Source: CAWALV01 sp963782965 (lineage in GTDB: Bacteria > Actinomycetota > Actinomycetes > Acidothermales > Acidothermaceae). From it: a stretch of DNA of 64,000 nucleotides. Under the pieces are notes generated by a model. The model did not search any database, had not been told where the DNA came from, and worked only from the letters and a program-made list of their open reading frames with translations. Below are positions 1 to 9,440 of this stretch, piece after piece (position 1 is the first letter of the stretch; every line of letters starts with the position of its first letter). The stretch lies in assembly GCA_963782965.1 (NCBI GenBank), contig CAWALV010000006.1, forward strand, positions 2,082,306-2,146,305, read 5' to 3'. Made by a program: the position numbers and the translations under genes.

Positions 1-336
1 TCGTCGTCCCTGCTGCACTGGACCCGCCGCATGATCGAGATCCGCAAACGACACCCCACCTTCGGTGCCGGCGGTTATCACGAGTTGTCGGCATCGAACC
101 CGAGCGTGCTGGCCTTCATCCGCGAGTTCGGCGACGACCGCGTCATGTGCGTGAACAACCTGTCGCGGTTCCCACAGCCGGTCGAACTCGATCTGCGGCG
201 CTACGAAGGCGTCGTCCCGGTCGAGATGCTCGGCGGCATGCACTTCCCGCGCATCGGCGAGCTGCCTTATCTGCTCACGTTGCCCGGTCATGGTTTCTAT
301 TGGTTCACGCTCCCGAACAGGCGCGACGACGCGTGA
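1..336 (+). CDS. treS: trehalose synthase / maltose alpha-D-glucosyltransferase, C-terminal part (5' end outside window)
   Basis: The frame is open from base 1 and reads SSSLLHWTRRMIEIRKRHP, the start of the C-terminal region of TreS. It continues to the small beta-sheet domain that closes GH13 enzymes of this type. TreS interconverts maltose and trehalose in the cytoplasm. Only about 111 residues lie in the window, so the catalytic barrel cannot be judged. It is followed after 43 bp by maltokinase and then glgB, the usual TreS-Mak-GlgB order in which trehalose is turned to maltose and then maltose-1-phosphate for GlgE-type glucan synthesis. Identification rests on the conserved C-terminal motif plus this neighbourhood. 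Confidence 0.85.
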   Translation, partial: SSSLLHWTRRMIEIRKRHPTFGAGGYHELSASNPSVLAFIREFGDDRVMCVNNLSRFPQPVELDLRRYEGVVPVEMLGGMHFPRIGELPYLLTLPGHGFYWFTLPNRRDDA

Positions 337-379
337 AACAGCGGCTAGCGCACAAGCGGAAGAAGAGGGAGGCCCTCAG

Positions 380-1789
380 ATGAGCCTCGAGGATCTGCTC
401 ACCGAATGGCTACCTAGGCAGCGCTGGTTCGCCGGCAAAGACCGAGAGCCACGCACGGTCTCGATTGCCCGGCGCCGCACGCTCTGCGAAGGCGAGCCGT
501 CACTTACCCACCTGCTGGTCGACGTCGAACTCGACGTTGCCGGAGGCGCGGCGCAACGAAGCCGGTACCAGTTGCTGCTCGGTGCCCGGGCCACCCTTCC
601 GCCGCAGCTGGAGCACGCGCGGATCGGCCACCTCGACGACCTCGGTGACGTGTACGACGCGGTTCACGATGACGAGTTGATGCAACACGTCTTGCACTGG
701 ATCAGTGATGACAGCGACCGCGCCGGCATCGCCTTCCGCCACGAACCGGGTGCCCCGCTCGCGCCGGACACCGGCAGCCGAGTCATCGGCGCCGAGCAGT
801 CGAACACGTCGGTCGTCTTCGGCGACGACAGCATCCTGAAGCTGTTTCGCATCGTGGTGGCCGGGGTGAATCCCGACCTCGAGATCACCCGAGCGCTCAC
901 CGAAGCGGGCAACGAGCATGTGGCCGCGGTGCACGGCTGGATCGAACTGGTCGGCGAGCCGGACGCCGGCGCAACAACCGGCGACAGTGCGACCGCCGGT
1001 GCCGCGACCGCACAGGCGACCCTCGGCGTGCTCCAGGAGTTCCTGAAGACCGGCTCCGACGCATGGGCCCTTGCACTGACGAGCGTTCGCGACCTGTTCG
1101 CCGAGGGCGACCTGCATGCCGATGAGGTCGGTGGCGACTTCGCGGCGGAGTCGGAACGGCTCGGCATGGCCACGGCCGACGTCCATCTCGCGCTGTCGCA
1201 GCGGCTGCCCACCGGCAGCGCCCACGGCCCGGAGCTGGCCGGGCTGGCCGACGCGATGGCGGCTCGGCTGGACGCCACGCTCTCGGTCGTCCCGGCGCTG
1301 CGCCCGCACGCAGGAGCGATCACCGCAGCATTCGATCAACTTCGCACGCTTGCCGAGCCGCTGCCCGTGCAACGGGTGCACGGCGACCTTCACCTGGGCC
1401 AGGTGATGCGCACCGACTACGGCTGGGTGCTGCTCGACTTCGAAGGCGAGCCGGGCGCGCCGATCGAGACGAGATCGGCGCTTTCGAGCCCGCTTCGCGA
1501 CGTCGCTGGCATGCTGCGCTCCTACGATTACGCGGCTCGCTACCTGCTGGCCGACTACAGCGCCTCGCCGCACCTGGAATACCGCGCCACCGAATGGGCC
1601 GAGCGCAACCGCGACGCCTTCTGCACCGGATACGCGAAACTGGCCGGCCACGATCCGCGCGATTCGCAGATCGCCTTGCAGGCCTTCGAACTCGACAAGG
1701 CGGTGTACGAGGTCGGATATGAAGCGCGCAACCGGCCGGACTGGGTAAGCATCCCGATGGCATCACTCGAACGGCTGCTGGCCGCATGA
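380..1789 (+). CDS. mak: maltokinase (ATP:maltose 1-phosphotransferase)
   Basis: 469 residues, the usual length for actinobacterial maltokinase (Pep2/Mak). It phosphorylates maltose made by TreS to maltose-1-phosphate, the donor for GlgE. The N-terminus has the family signature LPRQRWFAGKDR. The kinase-like C-terminal half has the catalytic loop HGDLHLGQ near residues 334-341 and the metal-binding DFEGEP near 352, as in aminoglycoside-phosphotransferase-fold kinases. The ATG at 380 is chosen because a GGGAGG ribosome site lies just upstream; the open frame extends further 5' into treS but without family similarity. The stop overlaps the first possible glgB start (ATGA), suggesting translational coupling. 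Confidence 0.92.
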   Translation: MSLEDLLTEWLPRQRWFAGKDREPRTVSIARRRTLCEGEPSLTHLLVDVELDVAGGAAQRSRYQLLLGARATLPPQLEHARIGHLDDLGDVYDAVHDDELMQHVLHWISDDSDRAGIAFRHEPGAPLAPDTGSRVIGAEQSNTSVVFGDDSILKLFRIVVAGVNPDLEITRALTEAGNEHVAAVHGWIELVGEPDAGATTGDSATAGAATAQATLGVLQEFLKTGSDAWALALTSVRDLFAEGDLHADEVGGDFAAESERLGMATADVHLALSQRLPTGSAHGPELAGLADAMAARLDATLSVVPALRPHAGAITAAFDQLRTLAEPLPVQRVHGDLHLGQVMRTDYGWVLLDFEGEPGAPIETRSALSSPLRDVAGMLRSYDYAARYLLADYSASPHLEYRATEWAERNRDAFCTGYAKLAGHDPRDSQIALQAFELDKAVYEVGYEARNRPDWVSIPMASLERLLAA

Positions 1790-4107
1790 GCGAAATCAAG
1801 AGAGGAGCGACCGGCGACGCCGAGAAGGGGCCCGACCAACCGAGCACGAGCAGGGACACGGAGGCAAGCGCCATGGCCAAACCAACCCAGACGCCGGAGG
1901 CACAGAACGCGACCGATGCGGCGCCGAGCGAGGGAACGCGGCCTATCGCCGTCCCGGAGGCTGAGCTCGACCGCCTGCTCGGCGGCGCGCACCACGACCC
2001 GCACTCGATCCTCGGCGCGCACCTGCGCGACGGCGTCGTCACGTTCCGGACGCTCCGCCCGCACGCGCGCCAAGTGACCGTGCTGGCCGATCTGATCCGC
2101 GTCCCGCTCGAAAGCGAACGTGGCGGCATCTGGGTCGGCGCATGGCGAAGCGACACGGTGCCCGACTACCGCATCGAGGTCGCCTACGACGACGGCGAGC
2201 CGCACGTCGTCGATGATGCCTATCGCTACCTGCCCACGCTCGGCGACCTCGACCTCCACCTGATCGGCGAGGGTCGCCACGAACAGCTGTGGGAGGTGCT
2301 CGGCGCGCACGAGCGCCGTTACGACAGTTCGCGCGGGGTGATCACCGGCACCTCGTTCGCGGTATGGGCACCGAATGCGCAAGGTGTGCGCGTTGCGGGT
2401 GACTTCAACCACTGGAACCCGCAGCCGCATCCGATGCGCAGTCTGGGCTCGAGCGGCGTGTGGGAAGTGTTCGTTCCCGACGTCGGTACCGGCACGAAGT
2501 ACAAGCTGCACGTGCTCGGCGCCGACGGCCAGTGGCGCGAGAAAGCCGACCCGATGGCGTTCGCGACCGAGGTGCCGCCGTCGCAGGCGTCGGTCGTCTT
2601 CGAGTCGCAATACGACTGGCAGGACGCCGAGTGGCTGGCGAAGCGCGCCCAGACGAAGGCGCTCGAGTCGCCGATGAGCGTGTACGAGGTGCACCTCGGC
2701 TCGTGGCGGCAGGGGCTGAGCTACCGCGAACTCGCGGAGCAACTCGTCGCCTACGTCAAAGACATGGGGTTCACGCACGTCGAGTTCCTGCCGGTCGCCG
2801 AGCATCCCTTCGGCGGCTCGTGGGGCTACCAGATCACCTCGTATTTCGCGCCGACCTCGCGGTTCGGCTCCCCCGACGAGTTCCGCTACCTTGTCGACCG
2901 GCTGCACCAGGCCGAGATCGGCGTCATCATCGACTGGGTCCCGGCGCATTTCCCGAAAGACGCGTGGGCGCTCGCGAGGTTCGACGGCACCGCGTTGTAC
3001 GAGCACGAAGACCCGCAACTGGGTGAGCACCCCGACTGGGGCACGCTGGTGTTCAACTTCGGCCGCCGCGAGGTGCGCAACTTCCTGGTGTCGAACGCGG
3101 TCTTCTGGCTCGAGAAGATGCACATCGACGGGCTGCGCGTCGACGCCGTCGCCTCGATGCTCTACCTCGACTACTCGCGCAAGGAAGGCCAATGGCGACC
3201 GAACATCTACGGCGGCCGCGAAAACCTCGAAGCGGTGTCGTTCCTGCAGGAGATGAACGCCACGGTCTATCGGCGGGTGCCGGGGGTGACGACGATCGCC
3301 GAGGAGTCCACGGCCTGGCCGGGCGTCTCGAAGCCGACCTATGTAGGTGGCCTCGGCTTCGGCTTCAAGTGGAACATGGGCTGGATGCACGACTCGTTGC
3401 AATACATCAGCCACCCGGCGATCTACCGGATGTACCACCACAACGAGATGACGTTCTCGATGATGTACGCCTATTCGGAGAACTTCATCCTGCCGATATC
3501 CCACGACGAGGTCGTGCACGGCAAGGGCTCGTTGCTGCACAAGATGCCTGGCGACCGCTGGCAGCAGATGGCCAACCTGCGTGCATACCTCGCCTACATG
3601 TGGGCGCATCCGGGCAAGCAGCTGTTGTTCATGGGGAGCGAGCTGGCGCAGGACAACGAGTGGTCGGAAGACAGCTCACTGGACTGGTGGTTGCTCGAAT
3701 ACGCCGAGCACAGCAGCGTGCAGCGCCTCGTGCGCGACTTGAACACCACCTACCGCGCCACGTCGGCCCTGTGGGCCAACGACACCGATCCGGCGGCCTT
3801 CCGGTGGATCGACGCCAATGATGCGAGTAACAACACGTTCTCGCTCCTGCGAAAGGCACCCGACGGCTCGTACCTCGCGTGCGTGTCGAACTTCTCGGGC
3901 GTGCCGCACGAGGACTACCGCCTCGGATTGCCCGAAGCCGGCCGCTGGGACGAGTTGCTCAACACGGACGCCGAAATCTACAACGGCAGCGGTGTCGGCA
4001 ATCTCGGCGCGGTCGAGGCGACCGACGAGCCGTGGCACGGCCTGCCGTCGTCCGCCATGTTGCGGGTGCCGCCGCTCGCAACCATCTGGCTGCGCCACGG
4101 CGCGTGA
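1786..4107 (+). CDS. glgB: 1,4-alpha-glucan branching enzyme
   Basis: 773 residues. It introduces alpha-1,6 branches into glycogen-like glucan. Visible parts in order: an N-terminal GlgB module (LLGGAHHDPHSILGAH), a CBM48 beta-sandwich, the GH13 barrel with the nucleophile region GLRVDAVASML (Asp about 452), acid/base IAEEST (Glu about 506) and ISHDEVVHGKGS, and a C-terminal beta domain. The start at 1786 overlaps the maltokinase stop by 4 bp. An in-frame ATG at 1873, preceded by GGAGG, would give 744 residues and omit a low-complexity N-terminus, and may be the true start. Third gene of the treS-mak-glgB unit, closed by the hairpin at 4133. Confidence 0.95.
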   Translation: MSEIKRGATGDAEKGPDQPSTSRDTEASAMAKPTQTPEAQNATDAAPSEGTRPIAVPEAELDRLLGGAHHDPHSILGAHLRDGVVTFRTLRPHARQVTVLADLIRVPLESERGGIWVGAWRSDTVPDYRIEVAYDDGEPHVVDDAYRYLPTLGDLDLHLIGEGRHEQLWEVLGAHERRYDSSRGVITGTSFAVWAPNAQGVRVAGDFNHWNPQPHPMRSLGSSGVWEVFVPDVGTGTKYKLHVLGADGQWREKADPMAFATEVPPSQASVVFESQYDWQDAEWLAKRAQTKALESPMSVYEVHLGSWRQGLSYRELAEQLVAYVKDMGFTHVEFLPVAEHPFGGSWGYQITSYFAPTSRFGSPDEFRYLVDRLHQAEIGVIIDWVPAHFPKDAWALARFDGTALYEHEDPQLGEHPDWGTLVFNFGRREVRNFLVSNAVFWLEKMHIDGLRVDAVASMLYLDYSRKEGQWRPNIYGGRENLEAVSFLQEMNATVYRRVPGVTTIAEESTAWPGVSKPTYVGGLGFGFKWNMGWMHDSLQYISHPAIYRMYHHNEMTFSMMYAYSENFILPISHDEVVHGKGSLLHKMPGDRWQQMANLRAYLAYMWAHPGKQLLFMGSELAQDNEWSEDSSLDWWLLEYAEHSSVQRLVRDLNTTYRATSALWANDTDPAAFRWIDANDASNNTFSLLRKAPDGSYLACVSNFSGVPHEDYRLGLPEAGRWDELLNTDAEIYNGSGVGNLGAVEATDEPWHGLPSSAMLRVPPLATIWLRHGA

Positions 4108-4132
4108 CCTAGCCCGCACGCAGAACCCCGGT

Positions 4133-4174
4133 TGCCGAAGACTTTGTGCAGTTATTTGCACAGAGTCTTCGGCA
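4133..4174. terminator. bidirectional hairpin terminator between glgB and ybbN-like gene
   Basis: Two 18-nt arms (4133-4150 and 4157-4174) pair with one G-U wobble around a 6-nt loop GTTATT. It sits in the 88-bp gap between two convergent genes, so it can serve both. No long U tract follows on either strand. Confidence 0.75.
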
Positions 4175-4195
4175 TCCTGGTGGTGCTGGCGGTGA

Positions 4196-5176
4196 TCAGA
4201 ACAGCGCGCGGCTGAGTGCGGCGCGGGCCGCCGGTAGCGCCGGATCGTCGGGGCCGGCCGCCTCGAACAAACCCAGCAGGTGCCGCCTCGCCTTGTCGCG
4301 ATCCGCACCGCTCGTGCGCACGACCACACCGACGAGCCGGTCGAACGCCTCTGCCACCCGACCCTCGAGCATCTCCACATCGGCGGCGGCCAGCTGAGCG
4401 TCGACGTCGTCGGGACTGGCGGCCGCCGTCGCACGGACCTGCGCGGCGTCGAGGTGCTCCGCGCGCTTGAACAGCCGGACGCCGGCAAGCGCACCCGTAG
4501 CCACCGGCTCGCCCGGTTGCTGCGCCAGGATCGCCTCATACGCGGCCTCGGCTGCGTCGTAGTCGCCGCGTTCGAACGCCGCAGCTGCCTCGGCGAAAGC
4601 CGGGTCTTCCGGTGGGCCGGCCGCCGCGTCGCCGTCAGGCCCTGCCCCGCGCTGCGCACCGGTGGCCGCGATCAGTTCGTCGAGCCAGCGCCGCACCTCC
4701 GGCTCGGGGACCGCGCCGGTGAACTCGCCGACCACCGCTCCTTGCCAGACCGCCTTCACCGCCGGGATGCCTTGCACGCCCGCGGCGGCAGCAAGCTGCG
4801 GGTTGGTGTCACAGTCGATCTTGGCCAGCACCCAGGCACCGGCGTCGGCCTGCGCGAGCCGCTCGAGGATCGGGCTGAGCTGGCGGCACGGGCCGCACCA
4901 GGCGGCCCAGAAGTCGAGCACGACCGGCACCGTCATCGATCGTTCGACGACCTCGCGCTGGAACGTGGCCTCGGTGACGTCGAGCACGGCCACGGCCGAG
5001 CCGGCAACCGAGCCCGCTGCCGAAGCCCCGGGCGCGCCGGGTTCGGAGGCGACCCCGCCGTTCGCCCCGGGGCCCGGAGGGGCGGCCTGGCGGGCGGCGA
5101 GGGCATCGAGGGGAACGGCACCGGCGAAGCGTGGAGAGTAGTTCACGGCTCCATCATCTGACACGTTCGCCGCCAT
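4196..5176 (-). CDS. ybbN: thioredoxin-domain co-chaperone with TPR-like tail (YbbN/CnoX family)
   Basis: 326 residues. An N-terminal Ala/Gly/Pro-rich stretch precedes a thioredoxin fold with WCGPC (Cys at 94 and 97), then a helical tail resembling the tetratricopeptide region of CnoX/YbbN proteins, which guard client proteins against oxidation and hand them to chaperones. Unlike E. coli YbbN, the redox motif is intact here. The start is taken at ATG 5176; the frame stays open further upstream but lies inside the neighbouring acyltransferase gene. It overlaps that gene's end by 23 bp, so the two form one unit. Family certain, cellular role inferred. Confidence 0.85.
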   Translation of the reverse strand: MAANVSDDGAVNYSPRFAGAVPLDALAARQAAPPGPGANGGVASEPGAPGASAAGSVAGSAVAVLDVTEATFQREVVERSMTVPVVLDFWAAWCGPCRQLSPILERLAQADAGAWVLAKIDCDTNPQLAAAAGVQGIPAVKAVWQGAVVGEFTGAVPEPEVRRWLDELIAATGAQRGAGPDGDAAAGPPEDPAFAEAAAAFERGDYDAAEAAYEAILAQQPGEPVATGALAGVRLFKRAEHLDAAQVRATAAASPDDVDAQLAAADVEMLEGRVAEAFDRLVGVVVRTSGADRDKARRHLLGLFEAAGPDDPALPAARAALSRALF

Positions 5177-6548
5177 TGGCGAACCGGCCGGACCACTGCA
5201 CGGCCAGCAGCCCTGCTGCCAGCAGCAAGAGCGAGAGCACGGCGAGCCGCCCGCCCGGGCTGAATCCGTCGACCGCCAGCCGGCCGATGCCGAACGCCGC
5301 GGCAACGATCCCTGCGATCAGCAGAGCGAGCCGCGCACCGCACACGGCGGCCCACCGCTGCTCGGCCGCCTCCGCACCGCCGGCGAAGCGACGCCACACG
5401 CGCCCGAGCAGAGCGACCAGGCCGAGCAGCCCGACGAGGACGACGGCGAGCAGCCCCACCCAGCCGGCGCGTTGCGCCCACCACCGGCCCGAGCCGATGT
5501 CCGGCTGGGTGAACAGGTGCGTCGGGTAGACGGCGACGGCCACGGCGACCAGCGGGACCATGTGCCACAGGTAGACCGGCATGGTCAGTGACCCGGCTCT
5601 AATAAGTGAGCGTCGAGCGGTCGGGTGGCGGTCGAGCAGCCGATTCGTGACCCCAGCACAGGTAACAGCCAGCGCGACCTGCGCAAGACCGAAGGCGAGC
5701 AGCGCGTTCGACGGCGGTGAGGCGTTTTGGATGCGCGCTCCCGGCACCCCCACCATGCTCACCGGGTACGGCCCCCACCAGATGAGCGCGACCAGCGCGA
5801 AGACCGCGCAACCAAGCAGAATCGGTGGACGCCGGCGGGTGGCCGCGCCACCGAAACTCCCGTCGTGCCAGGCGAATCCGAGCTGATGGAAGACGCCCCA
5901 GACGAGCAGGTAGTTCGTCCAGCCGACGAGATGCCAGTGCCCCTCGATGACCCCGACGTCGATAGCGGCAGCCGCCACGCACATGACCACCGGCACGAGA
6001 AGCCCGGCACGCCGGTGCGCGGCATAGAGCGCCGGGGTGAGCAACAGCACCAGCATGTACGCGGCGAGGAACCAGAGATGGAGCCCGAGCGCCCACCCCA
6101 CCTGATCGAGTTCCGGACGGTTCACGCCGGCCAGCTGGCAACCCCACATCGCCGCCGCGATCAACGCGGCGTACGCCGCCGTCGGAAACAGCAACCCGAG
6201 CACGCGGCGGCGCACCCAGCTCGCCCACTGCTCGCCGTCCGCCTGATGCTTGCTCCACGAGGCGGCGTTGGCGTAGCCGCCGACGAGGAAGAACAGCGGG
6301 ACGGTCTGCAGCAGCAACGTGAGCCAGGAGGTCCACGGGACGACGCCGAGCACGTCGACGCCCTCGAAGCGGCCGGGCCGGTAGACGACGGCGGTGGCGA
6401 TCCAGTGACCGATCACGACGAAAACGATGGCGAGCGTGCGCACGCTGTCGACGTAGCTGTTGCGCTCGGGGTTGCCGGCGGTCAGCTCGCCCGCGTGCGT
6501 CCGCTCGAACGCGCCGTCCAGCGGCTGGCCTCCGGTGGCCCTGGTCAT
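5154..6548 (-). CDS. acyltransferase-3 (OafA/YrhL) family membrane protein
   Basis: 464 residues with about ten hydrophobic segments. The first segment contains VRTLAIVFVVIGHW, the acyltransferase-3 signature with the conserved His, followed by TVPLFFLVGGYANA. Such proteins transfer acetyl or other acyl groups to envelope sugars, peptidoglycan or small molecules; the acceptor cannot be read from sequence. The start at ATG 6548 is supported by a TACGCT box 7 nt upstream (leaderless promoter). The downstream ybbN-like gene overlaps by 23 bp. The mutase gene upstream ends 19 bp before this start on the same strand. Confidence 0.85.
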   Translation of the reverse strand: MTRATGGQPLDGAFERTHAGELTAGNPERNSYVDSVRTLAIVFVVIGHWIATAVVYRPGRFEGVDVLGVVPWTSWLTLLLQTVPLFFLVGGYANAASWSKHQADGEQWASWVRRRVLGLLFPTAAYAALIAAAMWGCQLAGVNRPELDQVGWALGLHLWFLAAYMLVLLLTPALYAAHRRAGLLVPVVMCVAAAAIDVGVIEGHWHLVGWTNYLLVWGVFHQLGFAWHDGSFGGAATRRRPPILLGCAVFALVALIWWGPYPVSMVGVPGARIQNASPPSNALLAFGLAQVALAVTCAGVTNRLLDRHPTARRSLIRAGSLTMPVYLWHMVPLVAVAVAVYPTHLFTQPDIGSGRWWAQRAGWVGLLAVVLVGLLGLVALLGRVWRRFAGGAEAAEQRWAAVCGARLALLIAGIVAAAFGIGRLAVDGFSPGGRLAVLSLLLLAAGLLAVQWSGRFANGGERVR

Positions 6549-6555
6549 GGCGGCC

Positions 6556-6561
6556 AGCGTA
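6556..6561 (-). promoter_or_regulatory. -10 box of leaderless promoter for the acyltransferase gene
   Basis: TACGCT on the minus strand, 7 nt before the ATG at 6548. Transcription would start at or next to the A of the start codon. No good -35 is obvious. Confidence 0.5.
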
Positions 6562-6567
6562 GGAGAG

Positions 6568-8235
6568 TCAGACGCGCGGCGGCTCGGTGTACGCACCCCA
6601 TTCGCCGACGAGCAGCTGACACATCTCACCGAGAGTGACTTCGGCGCGGGCGGCGTCGAGCAGGACGGGGATCATATTGGTGTCGCTTCGCGCGGCAGCC
6701 CGGACGGCGTCGAGCGCCGCGTCGACGGCAGCCTGGTCGCGACCCGCCTTGCGCTTTTGGAGAGCCGTGCGCTGGTCGCGCTCGATCTCGTGCGAGACGC
6801 GCATGATTTCCAGCGGCGGTTCGGCCGCATCGGTGTAGGCGTTGACCCCGACGATGCGCCGCTCACCGGACTCGACCGCTTCGTTCTCGCGGAAGGCGGC
6901 GTCGCCGATGCGGGAGGTGAACCAGCCGTCGTCGATGCCGCGCAGGATGCCGGCGGTCATGGTGCCGTCGCCGCCGAGTGCGCGGATGCGCTCGAAGAGC
7001 TGCTCGGCTTCGGCTTCGATCGTGTCGGTGAGCGACTCGACGAACCACGAACCGCCGAGCGGGTCGACGACATCGGCCACCCCGGTCTCCTCCAAGATGA
7101 CCTGCTGGGTGCGCAGCGCGATCGCCGCGGCACGCTCGCTGGGCAGCGCGAGTACCTCGTCGAGTGCGTTGGTGTGCAGCGAGTTCGTGCCGCCGAGGAC
7201 GGCGGCCAGCGCTTCGACCGCAGTTCGCACGATGTTGTTGTCGGGTTGCTGGGCGGTGAGCGAGACGCCGGCGGTCTGGGTGTGGAAGCGCAGCCACTGC
7301 GCGCGTTCGCTCCTGGCGCCGTACACGTCACGCATCCAGCGGGCCCAGATGCGCCGAGCGGCCCGGAACTTTGCGATCTCCTCGAAGAAGTCGATGTGCG
7401 CGTCGAAGAAGAACGAGAGCTGCGGTGCGAATACCTCGATATCGAGGTTTCTCGAGAGGCCCAGCTCGACATAGCCGAACCCGTCGGCGAGAGTGAACGC
7501 GAGTTCTTGCGCAGCCGTGGAGCCGGCTTCGCGGATGTGGTAGCCAGAGACCGAGAGCGGCTTGTACGCGGGCATCTCGGCCGCACAGAACTCCATCAGG
7601 TCGCCGATGAGGCGCAGGTGCGGCTGCGGCGGGAAGAGCCACTCCTTCTGGGCGATGTACTCCTTGAAGATGTCCGTCTGGAGCGTGCCGTTGAGGTCGC
7701 CCTGCTTGGCGCCCTGCCGCTCGGCGGCAGCGACGTACATGCAGAAGAGCGGGACGGCCGGCCCGCTGATCGTCATCGATGTCGTGACGTCGGCGAGGGG
7801 GATGCCGTCGAACAGCAGCTCCATGTCGGCGGTCGAGTCGATGGCCACGCCGCAGTGGCCGACCTCGCCGAGCGAGCGGGGTTCGTCGGAGTCGCGGCCC
7901 ATCAGGGTGGGCATGTCGAACGCCACCGACAGCCCCCCGCCCCCGGCGCCGAGAAGCATGCGGTACCGCTCGTTCGTCTGTCGGGCATTGCCGAAGCCGG
8001 CGAACTGCCGCATGGTCCACGGCCGGCCTCGGTAGCCGGTGTCGTAGAGGCCGCGGGTAAAGGGAAACTCACCGGGCCAGCCGATGCGCTCGAAGCGCGG
8101 ATCGTCACTACCCGCGGGTGGCCCGTACACCGGCTCGAGCGGGACGCCGGACAGGGTGCTGCGGCTCGGCGCGTCGGCGGCGTCGTACCTCGCCTGCCAG
8201 CGCGCGCGGCCCGCTTCGATGTCTCGAGCGTCCAC
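6568..8235 (-). CDS. icmA: isobutyryl-CoA mutase-type large subunit (methylmalonyl-CoA mutase family, no B12 domain)
   Basis: 555 residues covering the substrate-binding TIM barrel only; the roughly 130-residue cobalamin-binding domain is absent, so a separate small subunit should exist elsewhere. Two positions that separate acyl-CoA mutases can be read: Phe78 in RQFAGFG and Gln196 in YIAQKEW. Methylmalonyl-CoA mutases have Tyr and Arg there, isobutyryl-CoA mutases Phe and Gln. I therefore prefer isobutyryl/n-butyryl-CoA interconversion over methylmalonyl-CoA. The GTG at 8235 has a GGAGGT ribosome site 7 nt upstream. The chaperone MeaB, a thiolase and methylmalonyl-CoA epimerase lie 6-9 kb away. 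Confidence 0.85.
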   Translation of the reverse strand: MDARDIEAGRARWQARYDAADAPSRSTLSGVPLEPVYGPPAGSDDPRFERIGWPGEFPFTRGLYDTGYRGRPWTMRQFAGFGNARQTNERYRMLLGAGGGGLSVAFDMPTLMGRDSDEPRSLGEVGHCGVAIDSTADMELLFDGIPLADVTTSMTISGPAVPLFCMYVAAAERQGAKQGDLNGTLQTDIFKEYIAQKEWLFPPQPHLRLIGDLMEFCAAEMPAYKPLSVSGYHIREAGSTAAQELAFTLADGFGYVELGLSRNLDIEVFAPQLSFFFDAHIDFFEEIAKFRAARRIWARWMRDVYGARSERAQWLRFHTQTAGVSLTAQQPDNNIVRTAVEALAAVLGGTNSLHTNALDEVLALPSERAAAIALRTQQVILEETGVADVVDPLGGSWFVESLTDTIEAEAEQLFERIRALGGDGTMTAGILRGIDDGWFTSRIGDAAFRENEAVESGERRIVGVNAYTDAAEPPLEIMRVSHEIERDQRTALQKRKAGRDQAAVDAALDAVRAAARSDTNMIPVLLDAARAEVTLGEMCQLLVGEWGAYTEPPRV

Positions 8236-8417
8236 GCCACCTCCGTTGCTTTCTTCGATACTAGGACGTCCGACTATCGAACGCGCTGTTCCCCCACGGC
8301 AGGCCGCCCGGACGCCGCGGTACCGACAGGTCCGGGTTACCTCAGGAGCGGCACATTGTGGCCGATCAGGGTGTGAACGCGGTTGCGGCGTGTGGCCGCG
8401 CCCAGAAAGGGTGGTCC
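8236..8417. promoter_or_regulatory. divergent intergenic region between mutase and GGDEF genes
   Basis: 182 bp between two divergent starts, so it must hold both promoters. I see no strong palindrome or convincing -35/-10 pair. GTG codons at 8358 and nearby are in frame with the GGDEF gene but have weaker ribosome sites than ATG 8418. Confidence 0.4.
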
Positions 8418-9437
8418 ATGAGCGGGGCGAGAAGTACCGTCCCCGATCCGGGCCGGGAGCTGTTGACCGCTGCGGCGGCGAGGTCAGCCGCCCGGCAGCC
8501 CGTTCCCGTGCGCGGCGCCCGAGCGAGTGCTGCGGGCGTCCTGGCTCTGCTGTATTGCGGAGGCGGCGCCGCATTGCTGCTCCTCGCCCACAGCCCCATC
8601 GACGCACGTGCACCGGTCGGAATGCTGCAGGTCATCGGCAGTCTGGATTTCGCGATAGGCATCGCACTGGTGATCGGCCGCCTCCACGCGGGGCCCCGTG
8701 CCATAGCGGCGGGCCTGGCCGTGCGAATCATCACGATCGACGTGCTGGCGGCGTCCGCCATGGACTTTGCCGGCCTCGCGCTGACCGGCTTCAGCGTGGT
8801 GGCTCTGGCGTTGTTCGTCGGCTGCTTCTTCGACAAGCTCGCGGCTCGCTCTTTCATGGCCATCCTGATCGCCGGGTTCCTGGCCGCAAGTCTCGTGACC
8901 GGCGTACCCGGAGCATTGATGGCCTGGCTCAGCGCCAGCGCCGTCGCGGTCGGTGCCGGCGAGGTGCCGGCTCGCTTGATCGCGCGACTGCGGCGCCAGG
9001 CCTCCGTGGACGAGCTGACCGGGCTGGCGAACCGGGCCTGGTTCTACGATGCAGCCGGGCGCGCGATCGCGTTCGCCGCACGCTATCGTGCCCCGCTCAC
9101 CCTCGTGCTGCTCGATCTCGACGACTTCAAGTTGGTCAACGACAGCCAGGGCCACCTCGCCGGCGACGCACTGCTCGCCGAGCTCGCCCGCGTCTGGCAG
9201 GGCCAGCTGCGCGACAGTGACCTGCTGGCCCGCCTCGGCGGTGACGAGTTCGCCCTGCTGCTGCCCGGGACGACGACGACCGAGACCGATGAACTTCTCG
9301 AACGGCTCCGCCGTGCTCACCAAGCACCCTGGTCGGCGGGCGTGGCCGGCTGGTCGGCGGGTTGCCAGCTCGACGATCTGCTCCGCCAAGCCGACCGCCG
9401 CCTCTACCAGGTCAAGGGATCGCTCACCTTGGCGTAG
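8418..9437 (+). CDS. membrane-anchored diguanylate cyclase (GGDEF domain)
   Basis: 339 residues. About five hydrophobic segments fill the first 170 residues. A GGDEF domain follows, with SVDELTGLANR, DLDDFKLVND and the intact signature RLGGDEFALLLPG near residues 271-283. An intact GGDEF predicts synthesis of cyclic di-GMP from two GTP; I see no clear RxxD inhibitory site or EAL domain. The ATG at 8418 follows an AAAGGGTGG ribosome site. It converges on the LuxR-type regulator with a 3-bp gap. It could supply c-di-GMP for surface-structure genes in this window, but no direct link is visible. Confidence 0.88.
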   Translation: MSGARSTVPDPGRELLTAAAARSAARQPVPVRGARASAAGVLALLYCGGGAALLLLAHSPIDARAPVGMLQVIGSLDFAIGIALVIGRLHAGPRAIAAGLAVRIITIDVLAASAMDFAGLALTGFSVVALALFVGCFFDKLAARSFMAILIAGFLAASLVTGVPGALMAWLSASAVAVGAGEVPARLIARLRRQASVDELTGLANRAWFYDAAGRAIAFAARYRAPLTLVLLDLDDFKLVNDSQGHLAGDALLAELARVWQGQLRDSDLLARLGGDEFALLLPGTTTTETDELLERLRRAHQAPWSAGVAGWSAGCQLDDLLRQADRRLYQVKGSLTLA

Positions 9438-9440
9438 CGC

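Noticed and set aside
500..4659. Long antisense open frames opposite maltokinase and glgB (up to 684 codons)
   Set aside because: High GC leaves few stops in these frames; the products are Arg/His/Val-rich without domains, while the plus-strand genes have clear motifs.
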